Below are positions 25,927-33,984 of a DNA stretch of 38,510 bases, piece after piece. The notes under the pieces were generated by a model. That model ran no database searches, was not told the origin of the DNA, and saw only the letters and a program-made list of their open reading frames with translations. A program made the position numbers and the translations under genes. This DNA is from Flavobacteriaceae bacterium NBU2973 (GTDB lineage Bacteria > Bacteroidota > Bacteroidia > Flavobacteriales > Flavobacteriaceae): NCBI GenBank assembly GCA_026162565.1, contig JAOEIQ010000005.1, forward strand, positions 258,624 through 297,133. The letters run 5' to 3'. Positions within the stretch are counted from its first letter, which is position 1; each line of letters begins with the position of its first letter.

Positions 25927-26056
25927 AAGCACAACAATGGCTATAAGTAATTGCTTATTCTCGCCTACTTCTGAAAATCCTCGCGGATTTTCAGTTTGGT
26001 GTGTGCTTGCAAAGTTAAGTGCTAAACCACGCAACTACTCATAGCCGAGACCGTTG
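25927..26056 (+). repeat. attC-like site 1 (GGCTATA family)
   Basis: Order: R'' arm AAGCACAAC (complement of GTTGTGCTT at 25177), spacer aat, L'' GGCTATAAGTAATTGC, an internal hairpin GAAAATCC-tcgc-GGATTTTC, L' GCAACTACTCATAGCC, spacer gagac, core CCGTTG. The L arms differ only where a top-strand A faces C (T-G on the bottom strand). It is nearly identical to the site at 33985-34115. Confidence 0.85.
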
Positions 26057-26086
26057 TAAGTAATGCGGAAATCGTGCTGAAATTGA

Positions 26087-26190
26087 ACATTTGAACTAAA
26101 AAAGCCAACGCTCAAACAGCACATTTATTTTTTTGCCGACACGAAAGCCAACGCTAAAAAAAATAAAAGAGCTGTTTCTTGCCAACGCTC
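26087..26190 (+). repeat. GCCAACGCT stem-loop repeat block, left of the RM gene
   Basis: Begins with ACATTTGAACTAAA, then three GCCAACGCT copies (26104, 26147, 26181) around a hairpin with arms AAACAGC / GCTGTTT and a T-run / A-run inner stem. The same design occurs after the RM gene at 29236-29322. This fills the otherwise gene-less stretch between attC-like site 1 and 26229. Confidence 0.75.
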
Positions 26191-26228
26191 GGAATAATAT
26201 TAAATTTGAGAAAAAAGATTAAAATTTT

Positions 26229-29200
26229 ATGAGCTTATTTCAGAACTCTGTTCTAAACAAATATTTAAAAGGATTAGAGTCCGAAAAAGTTACTCAAGCA
26301 TACGAGCGATTTACAAGTCATTTCCACAATCCAACCATTCAAGAAAATATACGAAACTCGAAAGAGGAACAATATCAAGGCGAATTTCTGATTGACCTTT
26401 TTGTGAATGTTTTAGGCTACACGAAAAATCCAACACCTGAATTTAATCTCACAACGGAATTAAAAAATATAAAAGGCTCTAAAAAGACAGATGGTGCAAT
26501 TCTAAAAGGCGAAAAAGCACTTGCAGTAATTGAGCTAAAAGGAACAAACACAACCGATTTAAGCAAAGTAGAAACGCAAGCATTTGGATATAAAAACAAC
26601 CAACCAGGTTGTAATTATGTCATTACTTCCAACTTTGAAAAGTTGCGTTTTTACATTGACAACGCAGTTGACTTTGAGGAATTTAATTTATTTCAACTTT
26701 CAAAAGAACGTTTCGACATTCTTTGGCTTTGTTTGTCATCAGAATATCTTTTAAAAGATATTCCGAAAAAGATAAAAGACGAATCTTTAACGCAAGAGGA
26801 AAACGTCACCAAAAAATTATACAAAGATTACGCTTCGTTTAGGAACGAAATTTTTGATGCAATTCAAAAAGAAAACCCTGAATACGACAAATTAACGTTA
26901 TTCAAGAAAACACAGAAATTACTCGACCGTTTTCTATTTATCTTTTTTGCAGAAGATAGATTATTATTGCCACCAAACTCAATTCGTTCCATCGTTAACC
27001 AATGGACTGATTTACGAGATAAATATGACGAGTATTTTCCTTTGTACGACCGATTTAAAAAATATTTCGGTTATATGAACACAGGACACAAAGGACAACA
27101 ACACGATATTTTTGCCTATAATGGTGGACTTTTTGCACCAGATGAAATTTTGGACAATATCAAAATCAATGACGATTTACTGCATAAACACACGATAAAT
27201 TTAAGTAACTACGATTTCGAGAGTGAAGTAAGCGTAAACATTCTTGGACACATTTTTGAACATTCGTTAAACGACATTGACGAAATCCAAGCAGAAATAC
27301 AAGGAGTTGCGTCCGAACAAAGCAAAACCAAGCGTAAAAAAGACGGTGTTTTTTACACGCCAAAATATATTACCAAATACATTGTAGATAATACAGTTGG
27401 CAAACTTTGCGAGGAAAAGAAAACCGAACTCGATATACAAGAATCCGAATACGAAAAAGAACGTAAAGGAAGACAGAAAGCAACCTTAAAAAAGCTAACT
27501 CAAAAATTAGAGGATTACAGAAAATGGTTATTGCAAATTACCATTTGCGACCCAGCTTGTGGAAGTGGTGCTTTTTTAAACCAAGCGTTAGAATTTCTTA
27601 TTGCAGAACATCAATACATTGACGAGTTGCAAGCTAAATTGTTTGGAGATGCAATGGTATTGAGCGAAGTTGAAAACGCCATTTTAGAAAACAATATTTA
27701 CGGAGTTGATATCAATGAAGAAAGTGTTGAAATTGCTAAACTTTCACTTTGGTTAAGAACTGCACAAAAAGGCAGAAAGCTAACCTCGTTAAACAACAAT
27801 ATAAAATGTGGTAACAGTTTAATTGACGAGACAACTGTTGCAGGAGATAAAGCCTTTAATTGGCAAAACGAATTTCCAGAAGTTTTTGCAAAAGGTGGTT
27901 TTGATGTAATTATTGGAAATCCACCTTATGTTTTCACTAGAGGTAATGAACATTTTCAAAACTTTAATGATTATATATGGACAAATTACAATCATAATAG
28001 CGGAAAAATTAATCTATATAGTGTCTTTTTAGAACTTTCCACAGACAAACTTTTAAAGGCCAACGGCTTTCTAGGTTTTATTACACCAGAAACATTTATT
28101 AGAACCAGTACTTATGGAGAAATCAGGAGATACCTTATAAACCAATTACTTATTCAAAGTATCAGTATATACGGAATTGGTGTATTTGATAATGTTACAG
28201 CAGAAACAATAACATTAATCGTAAGAAAAAGTTTTGATGCGCAAAACATTGTAAATTTCTACAAGCATCAAAGCATTCAAATTTTTGAAAAATATTCAGA
28301 AAATCAAGATGGTTTTAACGAAACACCTGAAAATAGATTTCTCTATGGAAGCTCAAATTTAGATAGGAACATATTTAAGAAAATGCGTAAAAACAATCCG
28401 CTTTTAGGAAGTTTTATAGACGTTAGAAATGGTATTGCAACAAAATCAGGTAAAAATAATTACATCTCTAATCAGAAATTAACAGAGAAATACAAAAAAT
28501 TACTAGAAGCACCTGACTTATTCAGATATGGATTTATTTGGCCAAATGCTTATATCAATTATGACAAAGAAGTATTACATCGTCCAAGAAAAGAAGAAAC
28601 GTTTCTTTCTGATAAAATATTGATACAGAGAGTTTCTTCTAGGTTAATTTGTTCATTTGATGATGAGAAATATTATACGTTTAATTCAGTAAACAATCTT
28701 GTACTTAAGGAAGATAACTACAATTTAAAATTTTTGTTAGGCATTCTTAATTCAAGACTAATTGACCATTTTTATAGAAGAAATTATTCACTTGATGCTA
28801 GTTATACAATTACTGTAACAAAAACGAATCTTGACTCTATTCCTGTTCCAAAATGGAAAAACTCTGATGTTCAGCAGAAAATTATTTCAAATGTTGATTT
28901 CATTATCAAAGAAAACAAGAATATAGTTCAACGTAGTTTGTCTTTCCAAAAGCTTCTTAAAAATAAATATTCACTTGAAAAGCTTTCGAAAAAAGTACAA
29001 AGTTGGTATCAATATGACTTTGGAACGCTTTTGAAAGAACTTAAAAAATATAAAATTCAGTTAAGCCTAAAGGAAGAAGCTGAATGGATGGAATATTTCA
29101 CTAATGAACAAGCAGAAATTAAAGCATTAATAAGTGAAATTGAAAATAGAGACAATGAAATTGACAAAATCGTTTATGAATTATACGGATTGACAGAAGA

Positions 29201-29234
29201 AGAAATAAACATTGTGGAAGAAGCCACTGCATAA
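26229..29234 (+). CDS. Cassette 2: fused restriction-modification enzyme (type IIG / Eco57I-like)
   Basis: A 1001-residue single-chain enzyme. The N-terminal nuclease domain has a PD-(D/E)xK-like signature, with D88 in KKTDGAIL and E102-x-K104 in AVIELKG. A helical connector precedes the N6-adenine methyltransferase domain, with SAM motif I DPACGSGAFL (441-450), GVDINEESVEIAKLSLWL and catalytic NPPY (564-567). The C-terminal half (about 620-960) resembles TaqI/Eco57I-type target recognition (LLGILNSRLIDHFYRR, IPVPKW). One protein would therefore both methylate and cut DNA, protecting the host while restricting incoming phage. No partner R or S gene is present. The gene is much larger than a usual integron cassette and is bracketed inside the cassette by GCCAACGCT repeat blocks. 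Confidence 0.93.
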   Translation: MSLFQNSVLNKYLKGLESEKVTQAYERFTSHFHNPTIQENIRNSKEEQYQGEFLIDLFVNVLGYTKNPTPEFNLTTELKNIKGSKKTDGAILKGEKALAVIELKGTNTTDLSKVETQAFGYKNNQPGCNYVITSNFEKLRFYIDNAVDFEEFNLFQLSKERFDILWLCLSSEYLLKDIPKKIKDESLTQEENVTKKLYKDYASFRNEIFDAIQKENPEYDKLTLFKKTQKLLDRFLFIFFAEDRLLLPPNSIRSIVNQWTDLRDKYDEYFPLYDRFKKYFGYMNTGHKGQQHDIFAYNGGLFAPDEILDNIKINDDLLHKHTINLSNYDFESEVSVNILGHIFEHSLNDIDEIQAEIQGVASEQSKTKRKKDGVFYTPKYITKYIVDNTVGKLCEEKKTELDIQESEYEKERKGRQKATLKKLTQKLEDYRKWLLQITICDPACGSGAFLNQALEFLIAEHQYIDELQAKLFGDAMVLSEVENAILENNIYGVDINEESVEIAKLSLWLRTAQKGRKLTSLNNNIKCGNSLIDETTVAGDKAFNWQNEFPEVFAKGGFDVIIGNPPYVFTRGNEHFQNFNDYIWTNYNHNSGKINLYSVFLELSTDKLLKANGFLGFITPETFIRTSTYGEIRRYLINQLLIQSISIYGIGVFDNVTAETITLIVRKSFDAQNIVNFYKHQSIQIFEKYSENQDGFNETPENRFLYGSSNLDRNIFKKMRKNNPLLGSFIDVRNGIATKSGKNNYISNQKLTEKYKKLLEAPDLFRYGFIWPNAYINYDKEVLHRPRKEETFLSDKILIQRVSSRLICSFDDEKYYTFNSVNNLVLKEDNYNLKFLLGILNSRLIDHFYRRNYSLDASYTITVTKTNLDSIPVPKWKNSDVQQKIISNVDFIIKENKNIVQRSLSFQKLLKNKYSLEKLSKKVQSWYQYDFGTLLKELKKYKIQLSLKEEAEWMEYFTNEQAEIKALISEIENRDNEIDKIVYELYGLTEEEINIVEEATA

Positions 29235-29235
29235 G

Positions 29236-29322
29236 CCATACACATTTGCAATTCGCTAAAGCCAACGCTACGCCAAAAATTGCAAAAGAGTATGTCTTGC
29301 CAACGCTCACATTTGAACTAAA
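29236..29322 (+). repeat. GCCAACGCT stem-loop repeat block, right of the RM gene
   Basis: CATAC / GTATG and TTTGCAATT / AATTGCAAA form a hairpin whose loop contains AAAGCCAACGCT (29258-29269); TCTTGCCAACGCTC follows and then ACATTTGAACTAAA (29309-29322), the same 14 bp that begins the left block at 26087. The arms differ in sequence from the left block but pair in the same way. Confidence 0.75.
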
Positions 29323-29361
29323 TAACAAACATCGGAAAACCAAGCAGAACGTGAAAAGCAC

Positions 29362-29557
29362 TACTTACAACAACGTGTATAAAACATAGCTATTATAGCC
29401 TTTACGAGAGGTTTTTGTATATTTACAAAGTACGCCAAATTTTTTATTTGGTTATATTTATAAAGAAATTTAAACATAAAAATAAAAAATTCGGCTCGTG
29501 TTAAATCCGAAAAATTAGCGACTATTTATACGCTACGTTTCATACACAAGACCGTTG
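29362..29557 (+). repeat. attC-like site 2 (GTGTATA variant, 196 bp)
   Basis: R'' arm TACTTACAAC (complement of GTTGTAAGTA at 26053), spacer aac, L'' GTGTATAAAACATAGC, a long AT-rich middle, L' GCTACGTTTCATACAC, spacer aagac, core CGTTG. Both stem mismatches are top-strand A facing C. It is longer and less repeated in this window than the other sites. Confidence 0.75.
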
Positions 29558-29570
29558 CCATTAATACGAA

Positions 29571-30107
29571 ATGACTATAAACTATCAACTTACAAATTCG
29601 GATTTTTTAGAATATCAGCTATATACTTCTTCAAAATCTGAATTACATAAAAAGAGACGATTTCGCTCTCGAATAATAATTCCGATAATCTACTTGATAC
29701 TCGGACTATTCTTCTCAAACCAAAGCGGAAAATTCGGAATTGGAATTGCATTCGTAGTATTTGGAATTTTATGGTTTATATTCTATCCATTGTATTCTAA
29801 ATGGAGATACAAAAACCATTTTAAAAAACACGTTGAGGAAAACTATAAAAATCGGATTAACAAACCTGTGGAAATTGACTTTGACGAAAATTCTGTGAAT
29901 GCCAAAGATTTTACGTCTGAAAGTAGAATAAATGGAACTGAACTCAAGGAACTGATAGAAACTAAAGACCATTTCTTTATAAAACTAACAACTGACTTAT
30001 CCCTGATTGTACCAAAACACTCAATTGAAAATCAATCGGAATTTAAAATGCGAGTGACTGAATTAGGAGCGGAATATGTTGATGAACTGAATTGGAAATG
30101 GAAATAA
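29571..30107 (+). CDS. Cassette 3: YcxB-like membrane protein
   Basis: A 178-residue protein with two adjacent membrane helices (about residues 34-50 and 54-74), a basic loop (RYKNHFKKHVEENYKNR) and a C-terminal soluble domain with the YcxB-like pattern: VEIDFDENSVNAKDFTSESRINGTELKELIETKDHFFIKL, then LIVPKHSIENQSE. The family's role is unknown, and members are frequent in mobile and accessory DNA. The ATG is 17 nt after the GTTG core and the stop 8 nt before the right arm, so cassette 3 has no room for a promoter of its own. Confidence 0.8.
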   Translation: MTINYQLTNSDFLEYQLYTSSKSELHKKRRFRSRIIIPIIYLILGLFFSNQSGKFGIGIAFVVFGILWFIFYPLYSKWRYKNHFKKHVEENYKNRINKPVEIDFDENSVNAKDFTSESRINGTELKELIETKDHFFIKLTTDLSLIVPKHSIENQSEFKMRVTELGAEYVDELNWKWK

Positions 30108-30115
30108 AAAGTACT

Positions 30116-30247
30116 AATGGCAACAATGTATAACCGCAATTACGGCGGATTCGACTACGTCCGAATCCACTCGGAATTGCTAAAGTCTGTGCCAAACTGA
30201 AAATTAACGCATATTAACCCGTAACTGACGGTTATACTAGAACGTTA
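30116..30247 (+). repeat. attC-like site 3 (GTATAACCG family)
   Basis: R'' TAATGGCAAC (complement of GTTGCCATTA at 29554), spacer aat, L'' GTATAACCGCAATTAC, internal hairpin GGATTCG / CGAATCC, L' GTAACTGACGGTTATAC, core GTTA (start of cassette 4). The L' arm has one extra unpaired base after CCG and one top-strand A-C mismatch. Confidence 0.85.
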
Positions 30248-30268
30248 CCCAACATTTGACCAAAAAAC

Positions 30269-30898
30269 GTGAAAAAGAAAAATTGGATTTTATTATTCGT
30301 GCTAAACTTAATAGTTCTTCTTCTCGGAATTTTGCCTTTTCTTCCAGGACCAAAATTTCTTGAATTTGCAAACTCAATTTATTCTTTGCTACAAATCGGA
30401 GCTATATTCGGACTGATTTTAATCCCATTAGCAGTTATTTCAATAGGAATCGGAATTTTTAAGAAAAGCTTTAATAATTCAACCAAATACTACGCATTAC
30501 TCTGCTTGACTTTACCATTAACTTTGTTAACTTCAGTTTATTGGATTTCCAATCACGCTCGTGATTTTAGCAGGAATTATGCAATTGAACAATCCGAAAA
30601 TTTAATTTCAGCAATCGAAAACTATAAAATGGAAAATCAAAACTATCCTGACTCGATTGAACAACTTACACCTCGATACATAAAAAAGATTCCAAGCGAC
30701 AGAATAATCGGAATAAGTGGTTTTCATTACTCTAAAGATTCGACCGAATATAAAATTGAGTTTTCACAAAACGTGATTTTAGGATTTAACTTCGAGATAG
30801 TCCAATACTCGCCGAATGGAAAGCACAAATCCGAGGGTGAATTGACAAAACTTTATGATACTAAACATCCGAAATGGAAATATTATATCTACGATTGA
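30269..30898 (+). CDS. Cassette 4: membrane protein with pilin-like (GspG-type) tail
   Basis: A 209-residue protein from a GTG start (no ATG is available in frame). It has three hydrophobic segments (about residues 6-25, 38-63 and 76-94), then a soluble tail. In the tail, AIEQSENLISAIENYKMENQNYPDSIEQLTPRYIKKIP follows the pattern of type II secretion pseudopilin heads (AIExYxxxxgxYPxxxxxLxPxYlxxxP), here attached to a multi-pass membrane domain. Function is unknown. The cassette core is GTTACCCAAC and its right arm GTTGGGTAAC, the GTTA variant. Confidence 0.72.
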   Translation: MKKKNWILLFVLNLIVLLLGILPFLPGPKFLEFANSIYSLLQIGAIFGLILIPLAVISIGIGIFKKSFNNSTKYYALLCLTLPLTLLTSVYWISNHARDFSRNYAIEQSENLISAIENYKMENQNYPDSIEQLTPRYIKKIPSDRIIGISGFHYSKDSTEYKIEFSQNVILGFNFEIVQYSPNGKHKSEGELTKLYDTKHPKWKYYIYD

Positions 30899-30907
30899 TT
30901 AAAAAAC

Positions 30908-31040
30908 GTTGGGTAACAATGTATAACCGCAATTACGGCGGATTCGACTACGTCCGAATCCACGCGGAATTGCTAAAATCAGTACTTAACCGAAAATCAT
31001 TAACTTTAATCCCGTAACTGACGGTTATACTAAACCGTTG
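30908..31040 (+). repeat. attC-like site 4 (GTATAACCG family)
   Basis: R'' GTTGGGTAAC (complement of GTTACCCAAC at 30244), spacer aat, L'' GTATAACCGCAATTAC, the same internal GGATTCG hairpin, L' GTAACTGACGGTTATAC, spacer taaac, core CGTTG. Confidence 0.85.
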
Positions 31041-31048
31041 CCAACAAT

Positions 31049-31723
31049 ATGAGAATACGAACAAGCTTCATAATATTTATTTCAACTTTACTTTTATTAA
31101 GCTGTGGAAAGTCGGCTGAAGAACTACTACTGGAAGCTGAAAAATATGACGAAATTGGACAGTATGAAAAAGGAATAGAACTTCTGAATCAAGCGATTGA
31201 AAAAGACCCGGAATATCTTGGAGCATATATTAATCGTGGAGGTTACAAATCAAGTTTAAAAAATTACGAAAGTGCAATTTCTGATTATCAGAAAGTATTA
31301 GAATTAGACTCTAAAAATACTTTAGCAACTTATAATATTGGAAATAGTTACCGACAATCAGGAAATCTAAAAAAAGCTAAAGAATTTTATGATTTAGCTT
31401 TTCAGACCAAAGGAGGAGAATTAATAACAATCGATTACGAACCGAATAGTTTTATCGAGAAAAGCCTTTACGATGTTCCAAGTGCGGAAATTTATTATAA
31501 TCGTGGATTAGTTCATTACGACCTGCTTAATTATGAAAAAGCTTATGCTGATTTTAATAATAGCCTGAAAAATGATTCTGAACCTGCCGACAATTACTAT
31601 ATGATTGGTTCTTGTTTACTAATGACTGGAAATACTGAATTAGCTTGTGAACAGTATAAAAAGGCAATGGAATTAGGAGATGAAATGGCAAAGTCGGAAT
31701 TTGAAAAACATTGCGGGAAATAA
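31049..31723 (+). CDS. Cassette 5: TPR-repeat lipoprotein
   Basis: A 224-residue lipoprotein with the lipidated cysteine at residue 19 (LLLLSC) and tetratricopeptide repeats across the rest. Clear units are EKYDEIGQYEKGIELLNQAIEKDP, the next two up to LELDSKNTLATYNIGNSYRQSG, and C-terminal copies with YYNRGLVHYDLLNYEKAYADF and YYMIGSCLLMTGNTELACEQYKKAMELGD. It probably acts as a protein-interaction scaffold in the periplasm. The ATG is only 8 nt after the GTTG core, leaving no ribosome-binding site inside the cassette, so any leader comes from the previous cassette's site. Confidence 0.85.
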   Translation: MRIRTSFIIFISTLLLLSCGKSAEELLLEAEKYDEIGQYEKGIELLNQAIEKDPEYLGAYINRGGYKSSLKNYESAISDYQKVLELDSKNTLATYNIGNSYRQSGNLKKAKEFYDLAFQTKGGELITIDYEPNSFIEKSLYDVPSAEIYYNRGLVHYDLLNYEKAYADFNNSLKNDSEPADNYYMIGSCLLMTGNTELACEQYKKAMELGDEMAKSEFEKHCGK

Positions 31724-31728
31724 AATAC

Positions 31729-31861
31729 TGTTGGCAACAATGTATAACCGCAATTACGGCGGATTCGACTACGTCCGAATCCACTCGGAATTGCTAAAGT
31801 CTGTGCTAAACCGAAAATTAACGCATATTAACCCGTAACTGACGGTTATACGAGACCGTTG
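31729..31861 (+). repeat. attC-like site 5 (GTATAACCG family)
   Basis: R'' TGTTGGCAAC (complement of GTTGCCAACA at 31037), spacer aat, L'' GTATAACCGCAATTAC, GGATTCG hairpin, L' GTAACTGACGGTTATAC, spacer gagac, core CGTTG. Confidence 0.85.
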
Positions 31862-31890
31862 TGGTTAATGTCCATAAACCGAGAAAGTGA

Positions 31891-32685
31891 ATGAATAAAA
31901 CGATATTTGAGATTACCAAAATGGATTGTCCTTCCGAGGAAAATCTAATCCGAATGAAATTGGACGGAATCTCAAGTATAGCGAATTTGGACTTTGACAT
32001 TCCCAACCGAAAACTGACTGTTTTTCACAGCGGACAAATCGACCAAATTGAAAAGTCAGTTCTAGAACTGAATTTAGGCGGAAAGAAAATCTCGACCGAA
32101 CAAACCGACCAAACTGAATTTAAAGAAAACGCAAACCAGAAAAAACTACTCTGGACTGTACTCGGAATAAATTTCGCATTTTTCCTAATTGAAATGACAA
32201 CTGGAATAATCTCAAAATCAATGGGATTGGTTGCTGATAGTTTGGATATGCTTGCCGACAGTTTCGTTTACGGAATTAGCTTGTTTGCGGTTGGAGGAAC
32301 TCTAACAAGAAAAAAACGGATTGCAAAACTTGCTGGTTATTTTCAAATAACACTTGCGATTATTGGATTTGTGGAAGTATTGAGAAGATTTTTCGGAGCC
32401 GAGAAACTTCCCGATTTCTTAACAATGATTATCGTTTCCATTTTTGCACTTATTGCAAACGGAATTTGTCTTTATATTTTGCAAAAGTCAAAGAGCAAAG
32501 AAGAAGCTCATATGAAAGCGAGTATGATTTTCACCTCGAACGATGTGATTATCAATTTGGGAGTGATTGTTGCAGGAGTTTTAGTAAATTGGTTGAGTTC
32601 AAGCAAACCTGATTTGATTATTGGAACAATCGTTTTCGTTTTGGTAATTCAAGGAGCATTTAGAATATTAAAATTGAGTAAATAA
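31891..32685 (+). CDS. Cassette 6: cation-diffusion-facilitator-like transporter with HMA-like N-terminus
   Basis: A 264-residue inner-membrane protein. Residues 1-65 have the beta-alpha-beta outline of a heavy-metal-associated domain (FEITKMDCPSEENLIRMKLDGI), but with one cysteine where CxxC is usual. From about residue 88 five or six helices follow the CDF pattern: the first helix pair ends in GLVADSLDMLADSFVYG, where CDF metal sites are built from D/H-x3-D, and a later helix has TSNDVIINLGVIVAG (D-x3 site). It probably exports a divalent metal using the proton gradient; the metal is unknown. There is no C-terminal cytoplasmic CDF domain. Single gene of cassette 6. Confidence 0.85.
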   Translation: MNKTIFEITKMDCPSEENLIRMKLDGISSIANLDFDIPNRKLTVFHSGQIDQIEKSVLELNLGGKKISTEQTDQTEFKENANQKKLLWTVLGINFAFFLIEMTTGIISKSMGLVADSLDMLADSFVYGISLFAVGGTLTRKKRIAKLAGYFQITLAIIGFVEVLRRFFGAEKLPDFLTMIIVSIFALIANGICLYILQKSKSKEEAHMKASMIFTSNDVIINLGVIVAGVLVNWLSSSKPDLIIGTIVFVLVIQGAFRILKLSK

Positions 32686-32697
32686 ATAAAAAAACAC

Positions 32698-32859
32698 TAA
32701 CCACAACATCGGCTATAGTTCATTACGGCTGAAATTCCTACTCGGAATTTCAAGCCTTTTTGCTAAATTTATGGTTTGCTACCGCCAGTTCGCTACGCTC
32801 GTGTCGGCGGAATGATACTTGTGTACCATTCCGTAACGAAACCATAGCCAAAACCGATG
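32698..32859 (+). repeat. attC-like site 6 (GGCTATA family), ends in a GATG core
   Basis: R'' TAACCACAAC (complement of GTTGTGGTTA at 31858), spacer atc, L'' GGCTATAGTTCATTACG, a middle hairpin GAAATTCC / GGAATTTC and a GC-richer stretch (CGCCAGTTCGCTACGCTCGT), L' CGTAACGAAACCATAGCC, spacer aaaac, core CGATG instead of CGTTG. Confidence 0.8.
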
Positions 32860-32943
32860 ATGTACAATTCACCTAAAGGTGAACTCAAATTGCTACATCT
32901 CGCTATCGCTCGATTCCCGCCCTTTGAGAAATGTACATCATCG
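32855..32943 (+). other. Cassette 7: apparent gene-less mini-cassette
   Basis: A 12-bp perfect pair CGATGATGTACA (32855-32866) and TGTACATCATCG (32932-32943) frames only 65 bp, which holds the hairpin TTCACCT-aa-AGGTGAA (32868-32883) and no credible ORF. The gene-less stretch 32686-33158 consists of site 6, this mini-cassette and site 7. It may encode a structured RNA or be a decayed cassette. Confidence 0.6.
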
Positions 32944-33138
32944 CTGGGCTATGCCAGTTTGCATATGCAGTAGGCATTTGGTACACTGCTATAAATCACC
33001 TTTAGGCGCCATCGAGGAAAACGGTACATATCAACGGCTATATGCAACCTGTCCACGTTTAATATGTATTTTTAAAGTTAATGCAATAAATTGCTTAACT
33101 TTAAAATCCATAACGTGGCTTCACATAGCCCAGCGTTG
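32932..33138 (+). repeat. attC-like site 7 (GGGCTATG variant, 207 bp, extra palindromes)
   Basis: R'' TGTACATCATC, spacer, L'' GCTGGGCTATG (32943-32953) pairing perfectly with L' CATAGCCCAGC (33124-33134), core GTTG at 33135. The middle holds a long interrupted palindrome at 33053-33118 (CCACGTT ... AACGTGG outer, TTTAAAGTTAA / TTAACTTTAAA inner) and a segment CACCTTTAGGCG complementary to the hairpin of mini-cassette 7 except for one base. Confidence 0.7.
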
Positions 33139-33158
33139 TGGTGCATTAAATAAAACTT

Positions 33159-33983
33159 ATGAAAACAATTAGAATATTTTCAATTTTGATTATAATCATC
33201 TTCCTGATATCTTGTCAAGATTCTAAAAAAGAGGAAAAAAATGTGAGTGGCACGGTTGAAGACATATATGTTGAGAAAGACACATTAGGCGGAATATGGA
33301 ATCTACATAAAGTAAATGACACGCTCTTTGACATAACTAAAATGTACGGATTTGACGCAGATAATCCAACCTTGAAAATTGAAGTTTTCAAAAATCACAT
33401 TTCTGGATTTTCAGGGTGCAACGGTTATGAAGCAAATGTTAAAATTGACTCGACCAAAATCACATTGACAGATGGAATTTTAGCCACAGAAATTGGATGT
33501 GGTGGTAATATTTGGGAAAATGATTATTTCTCAAGATTGGGCGATATTAATTCATATAAAATAACAAAAGATACACTGAAATTAGAAAATTCTAATAATA
33601 AGTCAATGACTTTTTTAAGACGTCATTTGCACAAACTTGAACTTAACAGTTGGGAACTGACTAAAGTAAATGATACATTTTTTGATATTAAGAAAGAATA
33701 TGGCAATGAGAATGAGCCACAACCTATCATAACGTTCAATTTCGAGAAAAACACTATTGGTGGTTGGAATGGTTGCAATAGCTTTGGTATGGAAATAGAA
33801 TTTAAAGGAGATTATTACAACAGTGGAGCTTACAATTCAGATGCAAGAGGTTGTTATAAGGGTTGGTTAGAAAAATTCAACGGAATATTAGCTGACAATA
33901 AAAGCTATCGAATTGATAATGGAATTTTAACATTAACAAATTCATCTGGTAAAACATTATCCTTTAAAAAATTGAAAGAATAA
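33159..33983 (+). CDS. Cassette 8: lipoprotein with two META/HslJ-like domains
   Basis: A 274-residue lipoprotein (lipobox LISC, C19). It contains two copies of the META fold seen in HslJ: GGIWNLHKVNDTLFDITKMYG... with ISGFSGCNGYEA and ATEIGCGG, then NSWELTKVNDTFFDIKKEYG... with IGGWNGCNSFG and DARGCYKGW. Each copy keeps the characteristic W-x-L opening, the GCN turn and a later cysteine, so each may hold a disulfide. Such proteins sit in the envelope and are linked to heat-shock or antibiotic tolerance in other bacteria; the role here is unknown. The stop codon abuts the right arm of the cassette. Confidence 0.88.
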   Translation: MKTIRIFSILIIIIFLISCQDSKKEEKNVSGTVEDIYVEKDTLGGIWNLHKVNDTLFDITKMYGFDADNPTLKIEVFKNHISGFSGCNGYEANVKIDSTKITLTDGILATEIGCGGNIWENDYFSRLGDINSYKITKDTLKLENSNNKSMTFLRRHLHKLELNSWELTKVNDTFFDIKKEYGNENEPQPIITFNFEKNTIGGWNGCNSFGMEIEFKGDYYNSGAYNSDARGCYKGWLEKFNGILADNKSYRIDNGILTLTNSSGKTLSFKKLKE

Positions 33984-33984
33984 C

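Noticed and set aside
25786..26034. Minus-strand ORF over site 1, and its look-alike at 33905-34093 over site 8
   Set aside because: The two translations resemble each other only because sites 1 and 8 are near-identical repeats. Both overlap real genes on the other strand.
32879..33172. 97-aa plus-strand ORF in the gene-less stretch before the META lipoprotein
   Set aside because: It runs through attC-like site 7 and overlaps the start of the real lipoprotein gene. The translation has no hydrophobic core pattern or family features.
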